A stretch of DNA of 64,000 bases from Cristatella mucedo (Eukaryota > Bryozoa > Phylactolaemata > Cristatellidae). Position numbers and translations under genes: made by a program. Below, piece after piece: positions 1 to 9,680 of this stretch. The notes under the pieces are model-generated. The model saw nothing but the letters and a program-made list of their open reading frames with translations, made no database searches and was not told where the DNA came from. Every line of letters starts with the position of its first letter. Positions within the stretch are counted from its first letter, which is position 1. The stretch is taken from contig WPIO01000113.1 in NCBI GenBank assembly GCA_009760855.2, positions 1,147,001 to 1,211,000 of the forward strand, read 5' to 3'.

Positions 1-181
1 TATCTTTAGGCCGTATTGCCACACTTAGTAAGACGGTCGCTTTTCATAACCTCGGTCCTGAGATTGTAGGTTCGAATCCTACAGTAGGCGATCCTATATT
101 GCCACATCAAGATGTGGCCATAATGGTAAAGGCTCTTCTGTCGCTAAACAAAGGGGCTGCAGAATCAGCTAGCATTTTTTG
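1..181 (+). mobile_element. SINE-B copy 1 (tRNA-derived), at window edge
   Basis: B box GGTTCGAATCC at 69-79, GGCGATCCTATATTGCCAC and body GTAAAGGCTCTTCTGTCGCT, ending CAGCTAGCATTTTTTG. May continue left of the window. Not a tRNA gene: it has no acceptor stem and a shared 100-nt body. Confidence 0.75.
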
Positions 182-769
182 AAACGAATTTTTTCATTGT
201 CACTACTGCAGAGCAAAGTGAGAAGAGGCATTTATTTCGTGCGGGCTTAGTTCTCTGCCCCAGTGACTCCACATCGCATGGTACGCCTACCTCCGGCATG
301 TACTGTTTAGCCGTGGCACCTCCGTCGGCAGAGCGTGCCTAGCGTCTCTGCGGTCGTTGAGCAGCAACGCCTCAGCGGGATCATCGTTTCAGCCGAAGCA
401 GCTGCCGAAGCAGCTGCCGAAGCTGCACCGTCGGGCTTTTTCGTATGAGGCTGAGACCGGAAAGGATTCGATTTCTTAGGCTGCGCTCACTGCAGCCACC
501 CCTTTCCCCGGACTGTTAGGGATCCCGGTTGCTGCGGTAGCTGGGCTCCCTGCAGGCGGAACACTCGCCGGAAGGAGCTTGAATTGTTTGCCAGCCAGGC
601 GGTGAGCCAGGGTGGAACAGGATGTGGGCGTGCCTTGCGGTGGGTGTGGTTTAAGTTGGGTTGGGAAGGCGGGACCAGAAGCCGGTTTCAGGCTGGGCAG
701 GAGCAGACGCGAATTAATGGCAGCTCCCTGAACCGAAGCCTTGGCCCAGTCCACGACTACAACTCGCAG
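182..769. other. Intergenic, no gene recognised
   Basis: Unique CpG-rich DNA apart from the 12-bp repeat at 392-426. Confidence 0.6.
392..426. repeat. 12-bp repeat, three units
   Basis: GCCGAAGCAGCT occurs almost three times in a row. Confidence 0.7.
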
Positions 770-925
770 GGTGCCGCGCTAAGGTGGTCGCACTTCGTGA
801 CCCGAATGACGCAGGTTCGAGTCTAATTACGGGCAATTTCTCTTTGCCGCTGCAAGCGTGGGGCGAGGTGAAGGCCGCCAAGGCTCGCCTGGCGCTGCAT
901 AGGACGTGGCAGATGAATCGAATAA
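770..925 (+). mobile_element. SINE-B copy 2, diverged
   Basis: GCAGGTTCGAGTC (B box), GCCGCTGCAAGCGTGG and GCCGCCAAGGCTCG follow the order of the family; heavily changed. Confidence 0.5.
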
Positions 926-1156
926 TCTTGATTAATTTAATCGCTATAATTGGCAGTCCACTATTTTGAGATCGCTCGTGCCGTGAAATTTGGCTAATTC
1001 ACTCTCGGCCCTGTGTGCTATGCGGTCGCATGCGAGCTCAGCGCTGCAGCCAATATGATCGAAGTTATTCGCAGGATCCCCTGACGCAACCAGTCTCTCT
1101 AGGGCTACCACATTCCTTAGTCGATGCCTCGTAGGATTACATATAGGTTTTTATAT

Positions 1157-1297
1157 AGCCGAGCTGGTTTGGTCCAGCGGATAAGGTGCTCGCCCCGACC
1201 AAGTACTGGCTGAGGTCGTGGGCTCGAGCCCCGAGGCATATGTGAAGCGCCTGAATAGAGATTAAGTTCTCTTGGGGCGCTATATAAATGAATTATA

Positions 1298-1301
<4 letters not shown>
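1157..1301 (+). mobile_element. SINE-A copy 1 (tRNA-derived)
   Basis: Head with A-box-like TGGTCCAGCGGATAAGG and B-box-like GGGCTCGAGCCCC, then the tail GAAGCGCCTGAATAGAGATT and GTTCTCTTGGGGCGCTATAT. The tail runs into a 57-nt TA array. Confidence 0.85.

Positions 1302-1358
<57 letters not shown>
1302..1358. repeat. (TA)n microsatellite
   Basis: Perfect TA array continuing directly from the AT-rich tail of SINE-A copy 1. Confidence 0.95.
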
Positions 1359-1361
<3 letters not shown>

Positions 1362-1490
1362 TATAGAGGACTACGGAGGCTGTGCTGTAGGATTATATAA
1401 GTGCTGCTAATCAAATGTGCAACTCCACCTGCAATTCGCTTCCATCCCTAGTAGCTGACAAACAGCGAATGCAAGTCACGCCTGCTTCTG

Positions 1491-1641
<151 letters not shown>

Positions 1642-3153
1642 ACTGCGTCCAATTCTAGTGCCACCACATTCCGCCCGGGTGCGTCGGGAAAGCATCGACG
1701 CATAGCGAGGGATACTCGTCTGCGGAGCACAAACCGTGGCCGTCTTCACTAGACGCGGTCACGTCAGCTCCAATCGCATAGCGGTCGGACCAGTCGCAGC
1801 GGTCGGCTCGTTGACCGCCACTATGTGCGGTAAGAGAAGCGACTGCCGATGAATCCGAGGACACTAGAGGCAAGCTACAAATCTTCGATAACCGCCGAAT
1901 CGCCGCATTCAGTAGGGACGTTACAGCCAATACGCTGTGGTGAGCCTCCATGTGAAATGGCTAGGGCGGCATCTGGAAGCACTTGAAGCGCCATCTTGGA
2001 CGCCGGCGATAATGCGAGCACCAGAGCTGGCCAAGACAGGGCCGCTGTAAATTGCAACCGTCCGCTCAGGCTCGCTAGCTCACGAATGTTCGCTGCCGAA
2101 CCTGCAAGCCCACCGGAAGCTGGATCGTTGATATGTTGGATTTGGCATTTTGCGATTAGCCGGACCGTCTGAAGATCACCTTTTCGAGTCGACAAACTAA
2201 GCTCTGTGGGGCGGAGATTACGCATGCTGCAACAGCTTACGACTCACGATACTTTTTTTGATGTTGTAATGCATAACCTGTCGATCTCACACGACTCGTT
2301 ATGTCTCCAGAATTAAATGCTTTGCACTGGCAATGACCTTGAACGTTGCAGCTCACTCGCGAACGCTGCTGGGTCGAGTGCATTCTTTGATATGCTGGTA
2401 TAATCCTGGACTTTGGTACGTGAATCCTTTCCGTGAAGCACAGCCCAGTTTTCACAGAATGCGTGTCAACCTAGCATTTCGTTGTTCGGCGAACTGGCTG
2501 CATGGTACTGCCGGCGGGGAATTTGGTTTGGCAGGAGGGGGGTGGTGATAAATCTCGACTTTGAAAAGTAATGCACGAGTTCTCATAGTCTCATCTGCTA
2601 AGTCTGCTCGAAAAAGCTCGCAGGTCCGCGAAAAACTTACTGTTGCTTGTATTTTTGTTCTACCTAATCGCTTTAGCAGTCAAGTTAAATCCTACAGAAC
2701 TGTGTAACTCCCTCAGCTGCGCACCGAGGGCGCGCCACCTATCGGGAAGCCTATGACGGCGCGCTATAAAGAAATTCGCCCCCCCCCGCCCCGCCCACAA
2801 AATGGGGGAGCCTGGAGCCGCCGGCCGAAGATTCGGCCGACTGGCTGGCCCCGTCTGACTTATCTCTCAAAGTCATTTTAAAAAGTACTACTTATTAAGG
2901 AATTTGTAACATGCGTTTCCCCTGAGGCAAAATGAAACCAATAGCCAGAAGCGTTCGGGCTCCGAGCTGCCAGGGTATCTATGTAGCGGTCGTGGCGGTA
3001 TGGTGGCGATGCCACGCCCGCATCTAGCCCCATCGATAAAAAACAAAGTGATGGCCCTCACTGAAGAAACGCGCTGAATCTGCGACGTCGACAAGCTTCT
3101 TAAGTTCTAATGCAATACTTCGTTGTATTTATTAAGCTTACTACATCCTTGAG
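1642..3153. other. Intergenic, no gene recognised
   Basis: Unique CpG-containing DNA with short open frames only; a C run near 2770. Confidence 0.6.
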
Positions 3154-3207
3154 CCCGGTAGTTACCATCCCGGAATCCCGGGGTAGCTACCGGAAGAGAC
3201 TTCCGGG
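3154..3207. repeat. Compound inverted repeat (two adjacent hairpins)
   Basis: CCGGTAGTTACC and GGTAGCTACCGG pair with one mismatch around a CCCGG-rich core; then CCGGAAG-AGA-CTTCCGG forms a second perfect stem. Confidence 0.7.
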
Positions 3208-3446
3208 ATCTATCAGGCGGTGGGCCTCATAAAGACGCTGCTTTGATCGCCTGGTGCGGTCGCACCGCAGAGCGACGAGGCATTGAGACGTTACCGTCCT
3301 TGATCGCCTGACTGCAGTCGGTGCCCCCAGGCAGCTATCGGCAGTTTCTGGCCTGCAGAGCTGATTTAAAAGGTTGTTTTTTCTCCAGCAAGTCTTTTAG
3401 CCGGAGGAACCTACCGACCTTCGGCCGACCCACCGACACCACCCAT

Positions 3447-3465
3447 CCCCCCCCCCCCCCCCCCC
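3447..3465. repeat. C19 homopolymer
   Basis: Uninterrupted run of 19 C. Confidence 0.9.
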
Positions 3466-3569
3466 AGAGACCGACTAGGAACTACATCCTCGAAGGGGTG
3501 ACATACTAAGCACCCGGTCAGCGCCTTTTACTGCCCTGTGCACCCAGCTGCAGACGGGACGTTTTAAAT

Positions 3570-3755
3570 GTTATGAATTTGCATGCTGACCCTGTGCATG
3601 TCACCCCTAACCATATTATTCATCTCGTTTGTTTTTCACTTGCATTTTGCAATTGCATTTCACTTTGCAGCAAATTTAAAGCGCCTAGAGAGAGATTGAG
3701 TTCTCTGAGGGCGCTTTTTCAAGTGAATTATTATTATTATTATTATGAATTATAA
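3570..3755 (+). mobile_element. LINE-H 3' end
   Basis: GCATGCTGACCCTGTGCATG, ACCATATTATTCATCTCG and hairpin AAAGCGCCTAGAGAGAGATT are near-identical to the 58 kb copy, followed by (ATT)n. Confidence 0.85.
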
Positions 3756-3909
3756 TAGCGTATCTCCATCAGTACTTCCACGAAGACACTGTGGGTGCTA
3801 CGAAGGAGAATCTAATGCGGCGCCCTCACAGCCTCGCGGCCGCTTTCGGTACGCATTCGGCAGCCAACAGGTTCCATTTCACTCAACGGAGAGAACGTAG
3901 GAAGCAGAG

Positions 3910-4615
3910 CAGAGTCACGAGAGCAGTCGAGATAGATAGTCGGTAACATGGAAGTGGCAGCTTGCTTGGCTGGACGGCTGGAAAAGATGCGCCGCGGTCA
4001 GCACCGGGAGAGTAGCTGTCAGCTGCTTAAGAATGGTGCAAGTTGAGCTCTACAATCTAGGACCTGCAGAGCAAAAGCTTCTGTTGCCAGCAGTCTTTAA
4101 GCGGACGAATAAAACAGCCAATGTATTGTCCGTATAGAGGACCTGAGGGCTCGAGGAAGCTGAAACTGGTGCAGCAGCAGTTCAGCTACGTATGGCGGAG
4201 TCAAGCCACGGCGGGCCTTGTACGTCGGCTTAAAAACTGCACCGTATCCGCTAATCAACCGGTAGCCATCCAAGTTCTTTCAGCAAAGGAGACACATGGT
4301 CAAACCTTTTGGATTTGTTAACTAGCCCTGCAGCTATATTCATATGCAGCTGCATTCATTTGCTTTTTTAGGTAGCCCAACCAAAATGGAATTACAATAA
4401 TCAAGCTGAGACAGAACTAAGGAGCTAGTTAAATTTTTTGCAAGCCACCGTGGAAGACGGTTCCTAATCTTAGCTAGAGATCTGACCTGATGGCTACCTA
4501 CGGAAGCAGTCTTCCTTAACGAATCGTTCAGAATTTAGGCAGCCGTCGCAGACGACACCTACATTCCGAGCACAGGGTGATGATCGCACCACAGCATCAC
4601 CTACTAGAAGATCAG
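3910..4615 (-). mobile_element. LINE-C remnant
   Basis: Reverse-complement match to the LINE-C segment from the GTGATGCT(A/G)TTGTG region through ATCACGTCC-type and CTGTGGAACTC-type segments (main copy about 34855-35450), about 700 nt, decayed. Confidence 0.7.
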
Positions 4616-5103
4616 ACCTTCTAGTCCAGCAGCACGCTTTTGCAAGGGCGTCCTATGAATAGCTGTTCCGTTTTGTCGTCCTATTGTCCCCAAGGTCCAC
4701 TGCCGTCCGGCATGACTCGTTAGCGTCTCATCCTCACAAAGTACGAAGCTTCTGTTAGGAAGCAAGTCAGCCATTTCCGGAGGCGCCCTCCGGTCCAGCG
4801 CTCCGTAGAGCGGCCATATCACGTGGCCAGGCCACGTGTAACGCGGGCTTGTCGTCCCTCTGAAAAAATGCTTAAATTTGGGAAAGCTGAGCATCCGCCC
4901 CGAGAGTGCGCCACCGAAAAGCCAAAGCCCTCCGAACGCAGAAACCTCTGTACCCAGAAGCTTTTGTACAAAGTGACTTGAGACGTAAAGATGGATGGCG
5001 TAGAGAGAAAGCGAAAAGGAAAGAGTAGGTGAGAGAGTACCCATACACACAGACGCACGAAAGCACGCGCACGAACATACTCACGTACACTGATATACAT
5101 ATA

Positions 5104-5106
<3 letters not shown>
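4616..5106. other. Intergenic, no gene recognised
   Basis: Unique sequence between a LINE-C remnant and the compound microsatellite. Confidence 0.6.
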
Positions 5107-5156
<50 letters not shown>

Positions 5157-5216
5157 GTATATATATATTATATATTATATTACATTATATATATATATAT
5201 ATTATATGTATATATT

Positions 5217-5263
<47 letters not shown>
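5107..5263. repeat. Compound microsatellite (CA)n-(TA)n-(GA)n
   Basis: CA to 5147, imperfect TA/TTA to 5228, GA to 5263. It borders the CpG-dense block. Confidence 0.95.
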
Positions 5264-5266
<3 letters not shown>

Positions 5267-5269
5267 TGA

Positions 5270-5815
5270 GAGAAAGCTCGAATGAGCTTGCTTGAGCGAG
5301 CGGGGGCCGTGGCACGCCGCTTTTCGGCGGCCGCGCGTGGAAACGCGATTAAATTGCCAGAGCGCCACGATCGGCTGACGATCGCGCGCGGTTGGCGTTG
5401 CGATTTCCTTCGCCGCTTACTCGGTCGCTGCACTCGGACTCGACTGACGCACGCCGGCGTCGAAGATGCGAGCCGCACGAGCTCAAGAGCATTCCGCACC
5501 CAACCTCTGCGAGTGGCACTGCGAAATCGAGAGACTGCGATCGAGAGCCTGGCAAAGCGGTCCCGTCCGCAGCGGCCGCACCGCCGCGGCTGCTGAACAG
5601 GAAACGACGGCCGCCGCGCGATTCGTCCTCCGGCGCCGGAATGCGAGTTCCGACGGCGCGGCGTGCGCGCGCGCGACCTCCGGGGCTGGCAGAGAAGAGA
5701 GCGGTTGAGAGAGAGGGAGAGAGAGGAAATAGCCGCCCGGAAAAACGAAATGCGCCGGGCATGAGTCGCCATCACACGCAACGGGCGCGCGGCTGTTAGC
5801 ATATGCGACGACGAG
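5270..5815. promoter_or_regulatory. Second CpG-dense block
   Basis: About 540 bp of very CpG-rich DNA lying directly between the compound CA/TA/GA microsatellite and a SINE-A copy. Several overlapping open frames on both strands reflect composition. It may be an unmethylated regulatory island or first exon of an unseen gene; no product recognised. Confidence 0.3.
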
Positions 5816-5958
5816 AGCTGGATTGGTCCGGCGGCTAAGGTGCTCGCCCCCGACCAAGGTCTAGCTGAGGTCGTCGGCTCGAGCCCTGAGCCATACGTGA
5901 AGTGCCTGAATAGAGACTAAGTTATCTTGGGGCACTATACAAATGAATTGTATTAATT
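5812..5958 (+). mobile_element. SINE-A copy 2
   Basis: GCTGGATTGGTCCGGCGGC, GTCGGCTCGAGCCCTGAGC and tail GAAGTGCCTGAATAGAGAC with GGGGCACTATACAAATG. The outer stem changed on both sides (GTGCC/GGCAC). Confidence 0.85.
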
Positions 5959-6284
5959 GTTCATCTTTACTAGGGTAATGTGACCCTGACCTTCTAAGCT
6001 CTCGACATCTCGGGTCGCGACTCGCGTCAATAGCATCGCTCAGCGCCAACCGACTAAGCGCGGTGGCTACGATAGTACGCGTATTGCGCAAAGCCACGCA
6101 CCGAAATGGCTGCTTCGGCACCAGCGCTGCGGCGCTGAGTTTGAACGCGGAGCTATCCGCGCTCTCAGCGAAATTCGTCGGCTACCGGACGCTCGCTGCA
6201 AGCGACAAATTTCCGTAAATTCGCAGGAATATAAAATTATCTGTCTGTACAACGAGCACCGACGGCGCGAGATGCCCTGGATTT

Positions 6285-6440
6285 TAGCCAAGGAGGTCAG
6301 GTGCTCGCTCTTCACGATCCAATCGTGAAGTCCTGCAGAGGGCGATTCTCTATCGCCAACTGCCAGCGGCGTTGATAGCCGTAAAGGCTTTATGTCACTA
6401 TACAAATGATGCTGTTAAAAATCAGCTAATATTTTTCTCA
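6285..6440 (+). mobile_element. SINE-B copy 3
   Basis: AGGTCAGGTGCTCGCTCTTC, TCGCCAACTGCCAGCGGCG and TAGCCGTAAAGGC, ending CAGCTAATATTTTT. Confidence 0.75.
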
Positions 6441-6529
6441 TCATGCGCGGTGTTGCCACTGCGTCGTGCTTTTGGCAACCTCTTACTAATGTTCTCAATA
6501 ATATAATAAAAAGCTCAGCTGATTTAATA

Positions 6530-6665
6530 GTCTTTATTTATTTATTTAGCGGCACATGAGCCTTTACGGCTATCACTACCGCTGGCAGTTGGCGATAAAG
6601 GATCACCCTCTGCAGGCCTCCACAATTGGGTCGTAAAGAGCGAGCACCTGACCGCAACCGCGAGC
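6530..6665 (-). mobile_element. SINE-B copy 4, inverted partner of copy 3
   Basis: Reverse complement carries the same GGTCAGGTGCTCGCTC and ATCGCCAACTGCCAGCGG variants as copy 3, facing it across about 90 nt. Confidence 0.75.
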
Positions 6666-6684
6666 TCGGCCTCTAACTTTTAAA

Positions 6685-7025
6685 GAAAGTTGGCGACAGA
6701 AGCTATAGCTCTGCAGGTCCTAGACTGTGGAACTCGCTTCCACAATTCTTACGCAACGACAACTACTCTCCAACTGCCGACTATGGCGCATCTTTTTTTT
6801 AGCGGTTCTGAACTGCTGCTTCTATGCTACTCACTACCTCAACTGCTCTCCTGACTCTGCTATGTTTCCCACTTTCTCTTTGTTGCGTGAGACGAAGTCT
6901 GTTGGCTACCGAATGCGTACCGAAAGCCGCTTAGGCTGTGAGTGCGCTATACAAAACTCTCCTGCGTAACACCCACATGGTCTTTATGACTTTGTGGAGT
7001 TGCTGACGGAGATACATTACATAAC
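6685..7025 (+). mobile_element. LINE-C 3' end, 5'-truncated
   Basis: Close match to the main copy from GGCGACAGAAGCT (near 35336) to the very 3' end GGAGATACATTACATAAC. Contains CTCAACTGCTCTCCTGACTC and GCTTAGGCTGTGAGTGCGC shared with the copies at 35.5 and 46.7 kb. Confidence 0.85.
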
Positions 7026-7049
7026 TTTGACCTGAGAGCCGCTTATGAA

Positions 7050-7215
7050 ACAGCCGCTACTAGCGGAGACGTGTCGCGATCCAGGTCGCGGGTTCGAGTT
7101 CAGCACAGTGGGCGATCCTGTATTGCCCACTGCAAGCAAGCCGCGGCGGCGGGTAGCCTGTAAAGGCTCCTCCGCCGCTCCATAGAACGAGGCTCTTGTG
7201 TCAACACACCCTTGG
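7050..7215 (+). mobile_element. SINE-B copy 5
   Basis: GTCGCGGGTTCGAGTTC (B box), GGGCGATCCTGTATTGCCC and GCCTGTAAAGGCTCCTC. CpG-rich and moderately diverged. Confidence 0.65.
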
Positions 7216-7741
7216 AGCGACCGTCTGCTGCTAAGTCGATGAGTTGTGAGCGCTGAGCGCGAGCTCGTGTCAGGCTGTAAACGAATTCCAAGTCCGAGTC
7301 CTATTCGGAAGTCCCCTGCTGTATCTGGCGCAATATACAGGCTACTATTAGTATTTGCGCCTTTCCTAATGCGGTGTTGCAGCTAGAATGCAGGGCGCCG
7401 CGTCGCGGCCGTTTGAAGTATTGGGGGCTACAGGTCTCTGCTCAGAACAAGCGTCGTTACGCGGCGTAGCGTAAGAACTGAAGTCAAAAGTATGCTCACT
7501 CCGAAAGAGCGAGCTGCCGTCTTGCGATAGCCACCGTCAGATATCGCCCAAACGTCGCAAAACCCCAGGCGCTTATTGCGAGGCTGATTAAAAACCCCTT
7601 TCTTTGTCCGACTGTCAAACGGAGCCAGTACGGCTCACTCAGGGAGTTGGGGCAGCTACCCGTCGCGGCCAGCAGACGCTGAGGCCAGCAGGCGCTGGCC
7701 GGCGGGTTATTGTTCACACAGCGGCTGAGGGGCTCCCAATT
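7216..7741. other. Intergenic, no gene recognised
   Basis: Unique sequence between SINE-B and SINE-A copies. Confidence 0.6.
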
Positions 7742-7906
7742 AAAAAAAAATTAAATTCATTCGTATATAGCGCCCTAAGAGAAATTAATCTCTATTCAGG
7801 CGCATCGCACATGCCACGGGGCTTGAGCCCACGACGACGCCAGTCCTATACATTCTCCTTGACCTCGGTCTCGGCGCGCACCTCAACCGCTGGGCCAAAC
7901 CAGCGG
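7742..7906 (-). mobile_element. SINE-A copy 3
   Basis: Reverse-complement copy: tail at 7755-7800 (ATAGCGCCCTAAGAGAAATT, CTCTATTCAGGCGC), B-box region GGGCTTGAGCCCACGACG, head at GCTGGGCCAAACCAGC. Confidence 0.75.
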
Positions 7907-9420
7907 AGCGGCGAGCGAGCGTGCGTGCGGGGCCGGACGAGAGTTGCGAGAGCGCGAGGTGGGGGGAGAGCTGACGCTCAAGCGGCGACCGGCGCAGGGT
8001 CTGGCACGTCAACTTAGGCTTGGCATCGCGCCGCGGCGCGCCGCGCTGGCGTCATTGGCGGTGGCAGCGGTGGGTCGAGGCGAGTGTCCACCGACAAGAG
8101 CCGCGAACCGAGCCCGCAGCCGCCGACCGCAACGTGGTCCGCCAGCCAGACCGAGAGCTACGTCGGCTACGGCGGCGCCCGCCGAGCCGCGAAGGCCTCC
8201 GGAGGCGCGGCTCCCGAGGCGCGGCTCCGGAGGCGGCTTCCGAGGCGAGCCGACCGACGTCAGCGCGCACGCGTGAGGGCGCGCCAGCCCGCACGCGCGC
8301 GGCGCAGTAATCGTGCTGCGCAGACGCGCGCGCTGAGTCACCCCTGGCGACGGATCCGGCACCGGCGGGCTTGAGTCGCTCACGATAAGTGCGCCCTGCA
8401 GCCCCCAGGAGGCGGGCGCAGAAGGTCGGCCGCGCAGCGCGGTGATTCACCCCTCGCCGGCGCCGCTCTGCGCCGTCTCGCTGCCCCGCTCCCGGGGTCA
8501 TCCGGAAGCACGCCGCTCAGCTGACCCCAGCGGGCTAGCATTAGCACTGCGTCTGCTTGCCCTGAAACAAAAGACCATCAGTAGCGATTCGCAGTCGCGC
8601 CAGCTCGGACGCTCCGTGGGCGCCGTCCGCCCGCCAGAGACCGCCGCCTCACTGCGAGCGATCGCGCCCCGGTTGTTGAGTCGTCGCCGCCGCCGCCGAC
8701 GTGGACCGTCCGCCTCCACCGACGTCAAGTAGTCGATGACCGCGCCCGCTCCGGCTGCCGCGCAACGGTAAGAAGAGCGCGCCCCTTCATGCCGCCGCCG
8801 GCGCGGCGCCTCGGGGCCGCGCGTCGACGTCCAAGTTGAGACAGGCGTCGCATTCCCCCTCCCGCCTGCTAGCCGCTGGCGAGCCGCCGTCTGCCAGGGC
8901 TGGTGCGTTCGGTTACGCCGTGGAGCCGCCGTCGCCGCGAGTCGTGCGGCGTGGGCGCGGCGTCCGTCGGCCGCCGATCCGGGTCGCACGCGCTCGCGCC
9001 AGGGCAGCCTGTCGTCCGCTATCCAAGGAAAATCACGAGCGCCGGCCATTGCGAGCGTTGCGTGACGGCGTGTCGCCGGCGATCGCTCTCGCGCTCGATT
9101 CTCTCGCGGCGGTTTCGACCGAGCGCTCGCCCTGTGGCCAGCCCGCGTGCACCGCTCGCTGGCCTTATGCTTTCGCTCCGACCGACGCCTGATAGGACGG
9201 GCCGGCACCCGAGCAATGCTCAAGTCCCCCCCCCCCCGCAGAGCTTGGCTGCAGGCGCCGAGAGCTGCAGCTCTTGGCGAGAGCAGCAGGCGCCCCCCCC
9301 CCCTGAGACCCACCCCAGTCCGGCCCGGCTGCCGAGCTGCCTGTGCACAGATCGGCAAGCGAAACGAGGAGAGCCGTGAGTTAGCTACCCGAATGTGAAT
9401 TGCGTTGCGTCTCGTCACTA
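7900..9420. promoter_or_regulatory. CpG-dense block, candidate promoter/first-exon region of SPSB
   Basis: GC- and CpG-dense throughout, in contrast to the CpG-poor DNA from about 9.8 kb on. It has long open frames on both strands that are Arg/Ala/Pro-rich composition artefacts. Two strong plus-strand splice donors occur: ACG|GTAAGA at 8767 and GCC|GTGAGT at 9376. Either could splice a noncoding exon to the acceptor before 15647. No TATA box recognised. Promoter role is inference. Confidence 0.4.
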
Positions 9421-9593
9421 GATTGCTTCACTCGTGACGCCTCGTAATACACGTCTATCTTTGCAGCAGCCGTCCCCCCCCCCCGTAGCATCAGGGTCTC
9501 TGGGTGGGTGGGGGAGGGGGCCCGCACGATGCAGCTCTCCTCGCCCACTGCTTGCTACCGATGGCTTCCCGAATTATCGCTTACCCGTTTGGG

Positions 9594-9594
<1 letters not shown>

Positions 9595-9633
<39 letters not shown>

Positions 9634-9680
9634 GCACGCACACACACACACACACACACACACGCACCCCCACACCCACA
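9595..9680. repeat. (CA)n microsatellite
   Basis: CA array with a CACG/CGCA interruption in the middle. Confidence 0.95.

Noticed and set aside
1-165. True tRNA genes at B-box sites (here and at 7080, 24362, 31080)
   Set aside because: No complete cloverleaf or acceptor stem; the same 100-nt body follows each, so they are SINEs.
8498-9418. 306-codon minus-strand frame and overlapping plus-strand frames in the CpG block
   Set aside because: Arg/Ala/Pro-rich composition on both strands at once, no known domain; expected in very GC-rich DNA.
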